Source: Actinomycetes bacterium (GTDB lineage Bacteria > Actinomycetota > Acidimicrobiia > Acidimicrobiales > Poriferisodalaceae). Taken from it: DNA of 64,000 nt. The stretch spans positions 1 through 64,000 of the forward strand of contig JAAETH010000276.1 in NCBI GenBank assembly GCA_024228575.1, in the 5' to 3' direction. The notes under the pieces were generated by a model. It searched no databases. It had not been told where the DNA came from and saw only the letters and a list, made by a program, of their open reading frames with translations. Each line of letters starts with the position of its first letter. The stretch's first letter is position 1. The translations under genes and the position numbers were made by a program. Below are positions 8,241 to 16,922 of this stretch, piece by piece.

Positions 8241-8798
8241 TCACTCGGCGAGATCGGCGGAAAGGGCCGTCTGCTGTTCGGAGGTGAGTTCGACCTCACC
8301 CGCGAGCTCGTCGAAGTCGGTGCCGACGGCAACTGGGGTCCGGCCATTCAGGGCAAACGTCAGGTACTGGACGGCCGAGAGGCGGTCATCGTCCACCTGG
8401 GCTTCCTCGTAGGAGGCGTAGATCTTTGAGCCGTCTTTCACGCGGACGTAGATGGCCTTCTCGAGCCCGAGCCAGCGACGAAGGAGAGGTTTGCGATCGG
8501 ACTCCTCCGCGATCTCGATGAGCAGTACGCAGGCGAGATCGCCCGCCTCGCCGAGGAATTTGTTGTAGACCTCGATCTCGTCGAGGATGGCCGACTCGCG
8601 AACGATGGTCTCGGCTCTGATGATCTCCTGCACCTGGTAGGTGAGGGTTTCGCGGTTCTCGAAGAGGAATGTGAGGTACTCGCCAAGGTGGATCCGGCGG
8701 GGGCGCTTGACCTCGAAGATCTGCGAGCGGCGGTCGGCGCGGATGTCTTCGTAGGTCTGGTAGTCGATGACGTCCGAGCGTTCGATGAGACGGGTCAT
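8241..8798 (-). CDS. DUF3501 family protein
   Basis: A 185-residue soluble protein whose N terminus RSDVIDYQTYEDIRADRR and block RIHLGEYLTFLFENRETL are characteristic of DUF3501. Its ATG overlaps the stop of the FeS protein gene (ATGA), so translation is probably coupled. DUF3501 proteins are commonly encoded beside rubrerythrin and an HdrB/GlpC-like FeS protein, as here, suggesting a shared redox task. The biochemical function is unknown. The frame extends upstream of this start but overlaps the FeS gene and looks non-coding there. Confidence 0.85.
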   Translation of the reverse strand: MTRLIERSDVIDYQTYEDIRADRRSQIFEVKRPRRIHLGEYLTFLFENRETLTYQVQEIIRAETIVRESAILDEIEVYNKFLGEAGDLACVLLIEIAEESDRKPLLRRWLGLEKAIYVRVKDGSKIYASYEEAQVDDDRLSAVQYLTFALNGRTPVAVGTDFDELAGEVELTSEQQTALSADLAE

Positions 8799-10159
8799 CG
8801 GTCCTGCTCGTCTTCCACTGGGGTGGGGAAACCGTCGGGGCGGTAGGCGCGAGCCAGGATGCTCATGGGGTGCATGGGGCGCCGACCGGCGTGTTGGCCG
8901 AACTGGATGGCTGCCAGGGGACAATCGGTGGCCCAAACCTCGGCGTCGTCGTTGGCCTGCACGCCGTCGAACGCCTTCTTGCCGATGCGAACGGAGACCT
9001 CGTATCCCTCGGTCTTCATCGCGTAGGTTCCGTCGTGACCACAGCACTCCATGGTCGTGCTGGGCTTGACCCCTGGGATCTTCTTCAGCAGGTCTCTGCC
9101 CTTGAAGCCGACGGCCTGGGCCCGAAGGTGGCAAGGCGCGTGGTACGACACACCACCTGGGGTTGACTTGAAGTCCTCGTTGAAGCGTTCCTCGCGCCGG
9201 ATCGACCAGAGGAATTCCGAGGGATCCATGACGTTCCCGGCGACCTTGGCCGCCCGTTCGCGATCCTCCTCGGCGACGAGTTCGGGGTAGTCGTTCCTGA
9301 GCATCATCGAGCAGGTCGGGTTGATGGCCAGCACCTTCTTGCCGGCATCGACGTGGGGTTCGAGCTTGTCGAGGTTGTTCTTCGCCTTCTTGCGGAGTGT
9401 GTCGAGATCGCCCGACTCCCAGGCCGGCATGCCGCAGCAGTTCAGGCCCTTCTCGCAGGTGATGTCGACGGCGTTCGCCCGCATGACGTCGACGGTGTCG
9501 CGACCGATCTCGGGTTCGTTGTGTTGCACATAACAGGTCTGGAACAACACGGCCTCACCCCGGTTCGGGTCGTCGGCGACGAGGCCTTCGCCTTCGGCCC
9601 ACTTCTCGAATGTGCTCTTGGCGAAGTCGGGTAGATCCTTGTCTGGGTGAACGCCGATGACCTTCTCGAGGAACTTGCGGTGCAGTTTTGAACGCGAGTT
9701 GAGCGTGTTGGCCATGCCGAAGCTGGCGCGAGCTGCGGCGGCTGTGCGGTCGGGGTCGCCCATGACCTTGTCGCGAAAGCTGGTTCCGTCGGCCTTGGTG
9801 CGTTGGGCCTTGTAGCGATGGACGAGTTTCGGGAAGTCGAGCTGATACTCGTGTTCGTCGCGCACCGTGTACGGGCACTGGACCTCACACAGCTTGCATT
9901 GGAAACACTCGTCCATCACCTGGGCCGTTTCGGGCCCGGTGATCTTGCGAACGTCACCATCGTGACGGTCGTCGATGAACGAGAAGAGCGACGGGAACGA
10001 GTCGCAGTACTTGAAGCACATACGACAGCCATGGCAGATCTCGAAAGTGCGCTCGATCTCTTTGGCCAGCCCGGCCGCGTCCCAGTAGACGGGGTCGGCC
10101 GGGCTGTAGGACAGTCCGTCCGTTGGCGAGTAGGAGATGTTGCCGCTCGTTCCGCTCAT
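8795..10159 (-). CDS. heterodisulfide-reductase/GlpC-like iron-sulfur protein
   Basis: A 454-residue protein. The N-terminal part carries two [4Fe-4S] ferredoxin motifs, [16 protein letters not shown] and [13 protein letters not shown]. The C-terminal half has two CCG-domain signatures, [12 protein letters not shown] and MECCGHDG. This is the architecture of GlpC/HdrD-type electron carriers that pass electrons between a dehydrogenase or quinone pool and a partner. In this operon (rubrerythrin upstream, DUF3501 overlapping downstream) it may supply electrons to the diiron protein; that is inference. No transmembrane segment is apparent. Confidence 0.88.
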   Translation of the reverse strand: MSGTSGNISYSPTDGLSYSPADPVYWDAAGLAKEIERTFEICHGCRMCFKYCDSFPSLFSFIDDRHDGDVRKITGPETAQVMDECFQCKLCEVQCPYTVRDEHEYQLDFPKLVHRYKAQRTKADGTSFRDKVMGDPDRTAAAARASFGMANTLNSRSKLHRKFLEKVIGVHPDKDLPDFAKSTFEKWAEGEGLVADDPNRGEAVLFQTCYVQHNEPEIGRDTVDVMRANAVDITCEKGLNCCGMPAWESGDLDTLRKKAKNNLDKLEPHVDAGKKVLAINPTCSMMLRNDYPELVAEEDRERAAKVAGNVMDPSEFLWSIRREERFNEDFKSTPGGVSYHAPCHLRAQAVGFKGRDLLKKIPGVKPSTTMECCGHDGTYAMKTEGYEVSVRIGKKAFDGVQANDDAEVWATDCPLAAIQFGQHAGRRPMHPMSILARAYRPDGFPTPVEDEQDR

Positions 10160-10199
10160 GGCTGCCGTTGTGCTCTCAATTCTCAGGAGGGGTGTTTGA

Positions 10200-10616
10200 T
10201 CAGCTGATCGAGTCGAGCATTTCCTGGAAGCGACCAGCGTGGCTCTTCTCGGCCTTTGCGAGGGTCTCGAACCAGTCGGCGATCTCGTCGAAGCCTTCGT
10301 CGCGGGCCGACTTGGCCATGCCCGGGTACATCTCTGTGTACTCGTGCGTCTCGCCGGCGACGGCCGACTTCAGGTTCGACTCGGTGTCGCCGATGGCGAG
10401 GTCTGTGGCGGGATCACCAACAGCCTTGAGGTAGTCGAGGTGACCGTGAGCGTGTCCGGTCTCGCCCTCTGCGGTCTCGCGGAAGTTGCCGGCGACCTCG
10501 GGGTAGCCCTCGACATCGGCGACCTTGGCGAAGTAGAGGTAGCGGCGGTTGGCCTGCGATTCGCCGGCAAACGCATCCTTGAGGTTCTGGTGGGTCTTTG
10601 TGCCCTGGAGGCTCAT
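10200..10616 (-). CDS. rubrerythrin-family diiron protein without rubredoxin domain
   Basis: A 138-residue four-helix ferritin-like protein with the metal-ligand helices [55 protein letters not shown] and [15 protein letters not shown]. It reduces peroxide with electrons from a carrier. The usual C-terminal rubredoxin domain (two CxxC) is absent, so another carrier, perhaps the adjacent FeS protein, is needed. It is the first gene of a minus-strand operon and diverges from the PerR-type regulator across a Fur-family inverted repeat, which suggests peroxide-responsive control. Confidence 0.9.
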   Translation of the reverse strand: MSLQGTKTHQNLKDAFAGESQANRRYLYFAKVADVEGYPEVAGNFRETAEGETGHAHGHLDYLKAVGDPATDLAIGDTESNLKSAVAGETHEYTEMYPGMAKSARDEGFDEIADWFETLAKAEKSHAGRFQEMLDSIS

Positions 10617-10680
10617 GAACTTCTCCTTGAAGGATCGATGGTGTCGACTTCTCGATCGACAGCTCGGACTCTAGCACGAC

Positions 10681-10695
10681 TTGGACTGATTCCAA
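10681..10695. promoter_or_regulatory. Fur/PerR-type box between rubrerythrin and its regulator
   Basis: TTGGACT-G-ATTCCAA is a 7-1-7 inverted repeat with one mismatch, the architecture of Fur/PerR operators. It lies in the 122-bp divergent region between the rubrerythrin start (10616) and the regulator start (10739), so one dimer could control both directions. Confidence 0.6.
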
Positions 10696-10738
10696 CTTTG
10701 TTGTGAATCTCAATTTGGCGCGGATATAGTTGATCTCC

Positions 10739-11152
10739 ATGAACTCGTCATTGCTGGACCGTCTGAGAGATCGTGGCTATCGCCTGACCTCTCAACGGCG
10801 TGTCGTCGCCGAGGTGCTCGACGGCGACCACATCCACATGACAGCCGACGAGGTTCTCGAAGGCGCTGTTTCACGCCTGCCCGAAATCAGCCGGGCGACT
10901 GTCTACAACACACTTCGGGAACTGACCGAATTGGGCGAGATCCTCGAACTGAATCTTGACGGCCGATCGAAACGGTACGACCCCAACGTCACGCGAGCGC
11001 ACCATCACCTGGTCTGTGACCGGTGCGGATTGGTCTTCGACGTCCAGTTCGAAGTTGAGGTTCCATCGCTTGGGTTGGCGGAGAAGCACGGAATGTCGAT
11101 CAGGAGATCTGAAATCGTGCATCACGGCACTTGCCGAACGTGCACCGGCTGA
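10739..11152 (+). CDS. perR: Fur-family regulator, PerR-type
   Basis: A 137-residue metalloregulator. The winged-helix part includes RLTSQRRVVAEVLDGD and ISRATVYNTLREL. Metal ligands follow: H33 (HMTADEVL), H88/H90 in AHHHLVCDRCG, and structural-zinc cysteines C93-C96 and C132-C135. The residue five after C96 is Asp (GLVFDV), the PerR-type side chain, where Fur proteins usually have Glu; this supports peroxide sensing. ATG 10739 is preferred over an in-frame TTG at 10730. It faces rubrerythrin across an inverted repeat and is followed 13 bp later by a cNMP-binding protein. Confidence 0.85.
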   Translation: MNSSLLDRLRDRGYRLTSQRRVVAEVLDGDHIHMTADEVLEGAVSRLPEISRATVYNTLRELTELGEILELNLDGRSKRYDPNVTRAHHHLVCDRCGLVFDVQFEVEVPSLGLAEKHGMSIRRSEIVHHGTCRTCTG

Positions 11153-11165
11153 GCCACAGTTTGGC

Positions 11166-11582
11166 ATGAGCCAAAAGCCCGATCCTCTGTCCCTGCTGCC
11201 CATCTTTGCCGACCTGTCGAAGGCGGACTTGAAGAAGGTCGCTCGCCTGATGACCGAGACGGTCATCAAGGAAGGCAAGAACCTCGTCACCGAGGGCACA
11301 GTTGGTCGCGAAGTGTTCGTCGTCCGCGATGGCCGAGCAACCGTTCGCAAGGGCTCTCGGGTGATCGCCTCGGTCGGTGCTGGCGATGTCGTCGGAGAGG
11401 GCTCGCTCATCTCGGGTGAACCACGCAGCGCAACCGTCACCGCCGACACGGAGATGACCGTCGAGGTGCTCGACCGTCGCGAGTTCTCGTCGCTGCTCGA
11501 GGAGTTCCCTGGCATCGCCCGCAAGATCCTCGCCGCCACCATGCGGCACCTTCATTCGGTCGATCCGTCCGTGGCTCACTGA
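11166..11582 (+). CDS. cyclic-nucleotide-binding-domain protein
   Basis: A 138-residue single-domain protein. LLPIFADLSKADLKKVARL opens a CAP-family beta-barrel; the phosphate-binding cassette region reads AGDVVGEGSLISGEPRSATV, with the conserved E and R contacts (G-E-x-S and P-R-S-A). There is no DNA-binding helix-turn-helix, so it is a stand-alone sensor or adaptor rather than a CRP-like regulator. It sits 13 bp after the PerR-type gene, probably in one transcript. A class III cyclase at 59646-60173 could supply its ligand; that link is speculative. Confidence 0.85.
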   Translation: MSQKPDPLSLLPIFADLSKADLKKVARLMTETVIKEGKNLVTEGTVGREVFVVRDGRATVRKGSRVIASVGAGDVVGEGSLISGEPRSATVTADTEMTVEVLDRREFSSLLEEFPGIARKILAATMRHLHSVDPSVAH

Positions 11583-11681
11583 CGCGGGTTCGTTGCGGCC
11601 CTACTCTGGGGTTGTATCGACACCCCAGCTCACAACATCGGGACCCTGAACGAGGGATCTCTTCACGCCGCGCTCAAGCAG

Positions 11682-12296
11682 ATGTATGCGCGCTCCGGTG
11701 ACCGTTTCGAGGCCACTGTGAATGGCATGGTCGTGGATCTCGAGCGCTCCGACGACATCGTCGAGGTCCAGACGGGATCACTCGGGGCGATGGGAACCAA
11801 ACTCGATCGCCTGCTCAGCGATCACCGGGTCGTCGTCGTTCACCCGATCGCGGCCGAGACCATCCTCGTCAAGGCTGGTCGCTCCGATCGAAGGTCGCCA
11901 AAGAAGGGCAAGCCCGTCGACATCTTTGACGAACTGGTGTCGATCCCGACGTTGATCGACCACCCAAATCTCACCATCGACGTGGTGATGACGGTTGAGG
12001 AGCGAGTGAAGATCGAGGACCCGGAACTCCGAAGGCGTCGTGGCGGTTGGCGAACCGTCGACAGACGACTGGTCGATGTCGTCGACGTGGTGCGGCTGAG
12101 TGGGCCCGAGGATCTGGACGACTTTGTTCCGGCCGGTCTTCCCGACCCGTTCACGACAGCAGACCTCGCCAGCTGCGGCAGGTATCGACGCGAAACCGCT
12201 CAGCGCATCGCCTACTGCATGCGCGCGCTCGGTCGCTTCGAGACCGTCGACCGGACACGTGCTGGGTTCCTCTACTCGCTGGGTGCTGGTGCCTGA
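11682..12296 (+). CDS. conserved hypothetical protein
   Basis: A protein of 204 residues from ATG 11682. The frame is open and looks coding further upstream (11646-11681 encode LNEGSLHAALKQ), so the true start may be the CTG at 11646. It has an acidic/hydrophobic N-terminal half (VVDLERSDDIVEVQTGSLGA, RVVVVHPIAAETILVK) with the strand order and D...E-x-Q spacing of a PD-(D/E)XK-like fold, and a C-terminal helix-turn-helix-like part (FTTADLASC...RRETAQRIAYCMRAL). I know no characterised member. A DNA-related role is only a guess. A convergent SelW-like gene follows. Confidence 0.6.
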   Translation: MYARSGDRFEATVNGMVVDLERSDDIVEVQTGSLGAMGTKLDRLLSDHRVVVVHPIAAETILVKAGRSDRRSPKKGKPVDIFDELVSIPTLIDHPNLTIDVVMTVEERVKIEDPELRRRRGGWRTVDRRLVDVVDVVRLSGPEDLDDFVPAGLPDPFTTADLASCGRYRRETAQRIAYCMRALGRFETVDRTRAGFLYSLGAGA

Positions 12297-12304
12297 CCGC
12301 TGGA

Positions 12305-12571
12305 TCAGCGTTCGTATTCAGAGACTTCGGGACCGACGAGTTCGCGGAACAGCTCGAGCACCTCACCCGGCTCGGCGTGTCGGCCGGTGGCGTGTTTCGA
12401 GTACAACACGTCACCGTCGATCATCACCTCAAAAGCACCCTTGCTGCCCATGACGAGCGTCAGATCGCTGATGACGTGTTGATAGTGGTGGATGAGATCT
12501 CGGGTCGCGCTCACGGCGCGCTCTGAGTAGTCTCAAGGTACGCAGTAGGTGATCTCAACCCTGTGGCTCAT
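12305..12571 (-). CDS. SelW/Rdx-family selenoprotein (TGA at 12533-12535 read as Sec)
   Basis: An 88-residue thioredoxin-like protein. Reading from ATG 12571, the frame gives VEITYCVPUDYSERAV, where U13 is encoded by TGA 12533-12535, then GSKGAFEVMIDGDVLYSK and an acidic C terminus. This is the Rdx/SelW pattern: beta strand, C-x-x-(C/U), helix, then G-x-F-E-V-x-x-D-G. The position of U13 is the second redox residue of the family's CxxC. A hairpin starts 12 nt after the TGA. Without recoding, only a GTG start at 12514 would give a 69-residue protein lacking the redox motif. Such proteins are small thiol/selenol oxidoreductases; their substrates are poorly known. Confidence 0.85.
12506..12520 (-). 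promoter_or_regulatory. candidate bacterial SECIS hairpin of the SelW-like gene
   Basis: On the coding strand CGCGC (12520-12516), loop CGTGA and GCGCG (12510-12506) form a hairpin whose loop begins 17 nt after the TGA and contains G-U. A lower CTC/GAG helix can extend it. Bacterial SECIS elements sit immediately 3' of the UGA inside the gene and bind SelB through a G-U loop. Confidence 0.65.
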
Positions 12572-12628
12572 CGAGCTGCCATTCGCTTGATTGTTGTGGG
12601 TGAGCGTAGCCGAGGCCGAAGGGTCGGA

Positions 12629-14230
12629 CTAGGCGCTGACCTCGTAGGCGCGAGTGTGGTGGCCTGTGGCTCCGTCGGGAGCCGGCGCGTGGGGTTCACT
12701 CGTCTGAACCGCCCCGGTGCCGTCGGTTGCCCTGACCTTCACCGTGTGGTCACCCGGGGTCGCGTCCCACCCGTACCACCATTGGCGCCACGACTCCTCG
12801 GACTGGATCGGGCCGAGCGTCGTCTCGATCCAGGGCCCGTCGTCGATGGATATCTCGACCTTGGAGATTCCCCGCGTCGGAGCCCATGCCACTCCCGCTA
12901 CGGGATGGGTTCCTGCTTCGATCGAGGACGACCGGGGAACGTCGATGCGCGATTGTGTCTTGATCGGGCCTGTCTTGGACCAGCCGCGCGGAATCCAGTA
13001 GCCGTCGGCATCTTCCCAGCCGGTCAACGTGATCCGGTCGAGCCATTTGGTTGCCGACACGTATCCGTACAGGCCGGCGACCACAAGACGTGCCGGGAAA
13101 CCGTGAGCGGTGGGCAGGGGCTCCCCGTTCATGCCGACCGCAACGAGGGCGTTGCGCCCGTCGTAGGCCAGCGCTGTGGGGAAGCCGCACGTCCATCCAT
13201 CGACAGAGCGGCTGAAGATCTGCTCGCCTTCGGGCTGAACGCCGGCTTCATCGAGCAGCTCGGTGAGAGGAACCCCGATCCACTTCGCATTGCCGACGAG
13301 GTCGTCGCCGACGCGGTTCGACACACAGCTGAGGGTGACGTCGACCTCTGTGGTGGAGCGTTCGACCAGCTCGTCGAAGCTGATCTCGAGCGCGTTGTCG
13401 ACGGCGCCGTCGACCTTCAGGGTCCACGATCCAGGGTCGACCTGGGGAACCGTGAACGCGGTGTCGATCCGGTAGAACTCGTCGTTCGGAACGTAGAACG
13501 GTGTCAGGCCCTCGATATCGGCAACCCCAAGGGCAGACGGAGTCGACGATGACTGAGCGGCTGTTGTGGACGTCGTTGTCGTGTTGAGGACCACCTGGGA
13601 CCTCGCAGCTTCGACGTTGAATCGCTCGGCGAGCTTGCGCCCTGCAGTGGGCAAGATCACGGCAGCGCTTGCTCCCGCAGTTGCGGTCAACATGAAGCGA
13701 CGACGGGACTCATCGGCCGTGGAGGCCGTCGGCGATTGTGATGGTCTGGTGAACGAGAGCATCCACCAGAGTGAGGCGTTTCCGGCGGCGACTCCGAGGG
13801 CCGCGCCGATGATGGCCCAGCCACCTTGGGACAGAGGGTCCTGGATCGCGGCGGCGATTCCGACAATGGCTGCCAATGACATGGCGACGGGTGCTGTCAG
13901 TTTCTTGTGTCGTGTCGCTGGTCCCAGGACAAACCCCAACCCCAGGCTGATGATGACAATGCCGACTGCCAGAGCGTGTTTGTCCCACTTGCCGAAGGTT
14001 CGAATACCCCACTTGACGACAGCGCTCGGAGAAAGATCGATGACCGAGTTGCCGATCGCCTCTATCAGGGAGGGGATGGGTTCCACCACGCCCGCTGCGA
14101 ACTCGGTCACGCCGAGTGCCAGGGCCGCAGCGATGAGCCCGGCGAGCTTGTCGGGTGTCGCTCTGCCATCGATGTCGGCTCCACCTCCGCTGCTCTCGTC
14201 GGTCGGCTCTTGTGCCTCGATTTCCGCCAT
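12629..14230 (-). CDS. membrane-anchored molybdopterin (sulfite-oxidase-fold) oxidoreductase
   Basis: A 533-residue protein. Residues about 25-160 contain several hydrophobic helices (LAGLIAAALALGVTEFAAGV, HALAVGIVIISLGLGFVLGP). A TAT-like or anchor segment follows (RRRFMLTATAGASAAVILP), then the oxidoreductase domain. The Moco-ligating cysteine is in DVTLSCVSNRVGDDLVGN, followed by WIGVPLTELLDEAGV and HGFPARLVVAGLYGYVSATKW. The C-terminal part is the Mo-co dimerisation domain (PVAGVAWAPTRGISKVEISI). The catalytic part would face outside the membrane. It has no heme domain, so the electron acceptor is unknown. No Moco synthesis genes are nearby. Confidence 0.88.
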   Translation of the reverse strand: MAEIEAQEPTDESSGGGADIDGRATPDKLAGLIAAALALGVTEFAAGVVEPIPSLIEAIGNSVIDLSPSAVVKWGIRTFGKWDKHALAVGIVIISLGLGFVLGPATRHKKLTAPVAMSLAAIVGIAAAIQDPLSQGGWAIIGAALGVAAGNASLWWMLSFTRPSQSPTASTADESRRRFMLTATAGASAAVILPTAGRKLAERFNVEAARSQVVLNTTTTSTTAAQSSSTPSALGVADIEGLTPFYVPNDEFYRIDTAFTVPQVDPGSWTLKVDGAVDNALEISFDELVERSTTEVDVTLSCVSNRVGDDLVGNAKWIGVPLTELLDEAGVQPEGEQIFSRSVDGWTCGFPTALAYDGRNALVAVGMNGEPLPTAHGFPARLVVAGLYGYVSATKWLDRITLTGWEDADGYWIPRGWSKTGPIKTQSRIDVPRSSSIEAGTHPVAGVAWAPTRGISKVEISIDDGPWIETTLGPIQSEESWRQWWYGWDATPGDHTVKVRATDGTGAVQTSEPHAPAPDGATGHHTRAYEVSA

Positions 14231-14366
14231 GGCCAGATCGTAGGAAGTGGTCGTGTCGTCGGGTACCCGTGGGCGGTTGTGTTTCGCGAATCTTCAGAAT
14301 CTCCAATTCGGGATTGTCGGGTGCAGTGGGTGACAATGACTGCGGAGAGTAGTACGGTCTGCCACC

Positions 14367-16880
14367 ATGAGTGATCTGTTCATGGAGCGGAAGCTGAGAT
14401 GGCGGGGGCGACACCTGGTTGCCGGACTGCTCCTATCGCTGGCTGGCCTCGTCGCCTTGACGGGTGTGGTTGGGGCCGTATCGCGGCGCAGCGATCAGTG
14501 GGCCCTCGATCTCCTCGCTGCCGAGTTCATACACACCGACATCGATGGAACGGGCGTGATCGTCGCCGTCGTCGACACCGACATCGCGGCAGGACATGTC
14601 GACCTTGTCGGACAGGTCGTTCCCGGATACGACTTCGTCGAGGATCGGCCATTCGATCCAGCTGCGACCGACCGCCAACTCGCAGTGGTCGACCACGGCA
14701 CAGTTGTTGCGGGCATCATCGCAGCCGACTCTGACGGAGACGGGATAACCGGCTTGGCGCCCGGCGCACGAATCATGCCTGTGCGAGTCGTTCCCGACTT
14801 TCAACAGGGGAGTACTTCGATTCTCGCCGACGGTATTCGTTGGGCAGCCGACAACGGAGCGGATGTCATCAACGTCTCGATTCGGAGCAGAACCGACAGC
14901 GCAAACGTGCGGTTGGCCGTGGACCACGCCGTCTCGAAGGGGGCCATCGTCGTGGCCTCCGGTGGGCTCGCCGAGGACGGAGCCGAATGGTACCCGGCGG
15001 CCCTCTCCAATGTCGTAGCTGTGGGAGCGGTCAACGAGGATCTCACCCTCTACTCGGGTTCTCCGACTGCGGGTTACATCGAGCTGGCAGCACCGGGGGC
15101 GTCGATTCTTTCCTCTGCCGGTCGTGACCTCGACAGCCACATACCCGGAAGGGGAACCTCGTTTGCAGCTCCCCATGTTTCGGGCACCATCGCCCTGATG
15201 CGCCAGGTAGCCCCCAATGCCGGTCTGGCCGAAGTGCGTGAGGCCCTGCACTCAACTGCAATAGACCTGGGCGCGCCAGGTCGCGACGACAGCTTCGGAC
15301 ATGGCCTCCTCGACTCTGTCGGAGCGGTGATGTGGATCGACCGTCGAGATCCAGAACCTCCAGCGGTCGCAAGTCTCGACAAGGTCGGGTCGGATCTGTT
15401 GTTGGGTATCGAGCGTGGACCATCATTTGATGTCCTCAGCCACGAGGTATCCGTCGATGGACAGCTGATCTTGGCCGCCAACGTCGATGACACGACTGTC
15501 AGGGTCGATCTCGGGGGCCGTACCGGTCGCCGTGTTGAGGTGCGGTCGGTTGATGCAACAGGGCGAACCAGCGAGGCCTTCACTGTTGTGTCACCCCCAC
15601 TGGCCGTCGAGTTGACCGCAGCGAAGGGTTCTGTGGTCGTCGAGTGGGAAGCGCCCGCTCAAGAAGGTGTGGTCGCCTACGACGTCTCGCTGAACGGCGC
15701 CGTCGCCGTGCGCGTTGTCCACGGCGGTCTCGTTCGTCACTCGACGACGATCGCTGTCGAGGCGGGTGCAAGTCCGGGCATCGCCGTTGCGGCCATCGGT
15801 CCCCACGGCATTGTCAGCCGTTGGATCGAGGCACCGAGGGTTCAGGCACTCAACGAAGCCGACACACCCCAGGCTCCCGGTTCCCTCGCTGCCACGTCGA
15901 CCCGCGATCGGATAGCGCTGAACTGGAATCCAGCCGTCGGCGAGGTCGACCGCTATGTCGTCGAGCGAGACGGATCGGTCATCGCGAACGTGTCCGCAGA
16001 GGTCACGTCTTTCATCGACCGAACCGTGAATGCTGGGACGGCCTACACGTACCGGGTCGCCGCCGAGGGCCCAGGTGGCCGCAGCGAGCCCAGCCCCGCT
16101 GCGCTCGCAACCACCGGCGGTCAAGCCGACCCCACAGGCTCCTATGCCGTTGTGACCTCGCGCGGCAGGGTCATTTCGGGCAGCCTCGCCCTGCCTCCCG
16201 CCCAGGTTGGCCACGCCGTGGTTTCGGGCGTCGCCAATCCCTCCGGTGGTGGCTTCTGGTTGGTCACCGCCGAAGGCAAGGTGACCGCTCACGGCGATGC
16301 AGAGTGGCACGGTGATGTTTCGGAGCTGGCGCTGGTGGGGCCGATCGTCGCCATGGCATCCACACCGCACGGGGACGGGTACTGGCTTGTCGGATCGGAC
16401 GGTGGGGTGTTTGCACTCGGTGGTGCCTCGTTCTACGGCTCGATGGGTGCACTCGACATCGACGCGCCGGTCGTCGACATCTCGGTGACCTCGTCGGGTC
16501 GCGGATATGTTCTCGTCGGAAGTGACGGTGGGGTGTTTGCTTTCGGGAGCGCCAGATTCAAGGGTTCAGCCAGCACATTCGCTGGTGGGCGGCTGGTGAC
16601 CGCTGTCGCAGCGGGTGGTTCGGGCTACCTCGTCATCGGGTCCGACGGAGGGGTGTTCTCCTTCGAAGAGCCCTTCCACGGGTCGATTCCCGCGTTGCGT
16701 TCCGGCGGTGCGAAGTTGCCGAACGCGTCCGCGGTTGACATCGAGGTTCACCCTGACGGATCTGGCTATCTGGTCATGCTCACCGACGGGACCGTGGTTG
16801 GTTTCGGCGCCATCGAGCAGCTCGGTTCGGTCGAGCTGGCGAACGGCGAACGCGCCGTCGATCTGCTCTACGTGCCGTAG
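14367..16880 (+). CDS. secreted subtilisin-like (S8) protease with Fn3 and C-terminal repeat domain
   Basis: An 837-residue protein. Residues 10-40 form a signal/anchor helix (VAGLLLSLAGLVALTGVVGA). The S8 catalytic triad is Asp in VIVAVVDTDIAAGHVDL (DTD instead of the usual D-S/T-G), His in DHGTVVAGIIAADSD and Ser in RGTSFAAPHVSGT. About residues 345-590 look like fibronectin-III modules (TSTRDRIALNWNPAVGEVDR). The C terminus holds about six repeats of the form GYWLVGSDGGVFALGGASFY, which look like propeller blades for binding cell-wall or extracellular partners. It is an extracellular protease; the substrate is unknown. Confidence 0.85.
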   Translation: MSDLFMERKLRWRGRHLVAGLLLSLAGLVALTGVVGAVSRRSDQWALDLLAAEFIHTDIDGTGVIVAVVDTDIAAGHVDLVGQVVPGYDFVEDRPFDPAATDRQLAVVDHGTVVAGIIAADSDGDGITGLAPGARIMPVRVVPDFQQGSTSILADGIRWAADNGADVINVSIRSRTDSANVRLAVDHAVSKGAIVVASGGLAEDGAEWYPAALSNVVAVGAVNEDLTLYSGSPTAGYIELAAPGASILSSAGRDLDSHIPGRGTSFAAPHVSGTIALMRQVAPNAGLAEVREALHSTAIDLGAPGRDDSFGHGLLDSVGAVMWIDRRDPEPPAVASLDKVGSDLLLGIERGPSFDVLSHEVSVDGQLILAANVDDTTVRVDLGGRTGRRVEVRSVDATGRTSEAFTVVSPPLAVELTAAKGSVVVEWEAPAQEGVVAYDVSLNGAVAVRVVHGGLVRHSTTIAVEAGASPGIAVAAIGPHGIVSRWIEAPRVQALNEADTPQAPGSLAATSTRDRIALNWNPAVGEVDRYVVERDGSVIANVSAEVTSFIDRTVNAGTAYTYRVAAEGPGGRSEPSPAALATTGGQADPTGSYAVVTSRGRVISGSLALPPAQVGHAVVSGVANPSGGGFWLVTAEGKVTAHGDAEWHGDVSELALVGPIVAMASTPHGDGYWLVGSDGGVFALGGASFYGSMGALDIDAPVVDISVTSSGRGYVLVGSDGGVFAFGSARFKGSASTFAGGRLVTAVAAGGSGYLVIGSDGGVFSFEEPFHGSIPALRSGGAKLPNASAVDIEVHPDGSGYLVMLTDGTVVGFGAIEQLGSVELANGERAVDLLYVP

Positions 16881-16922
16881 CGAGGCTACGGTCGCTGGGT
16901 CAGAACCTCCCAGGAGACAAGT

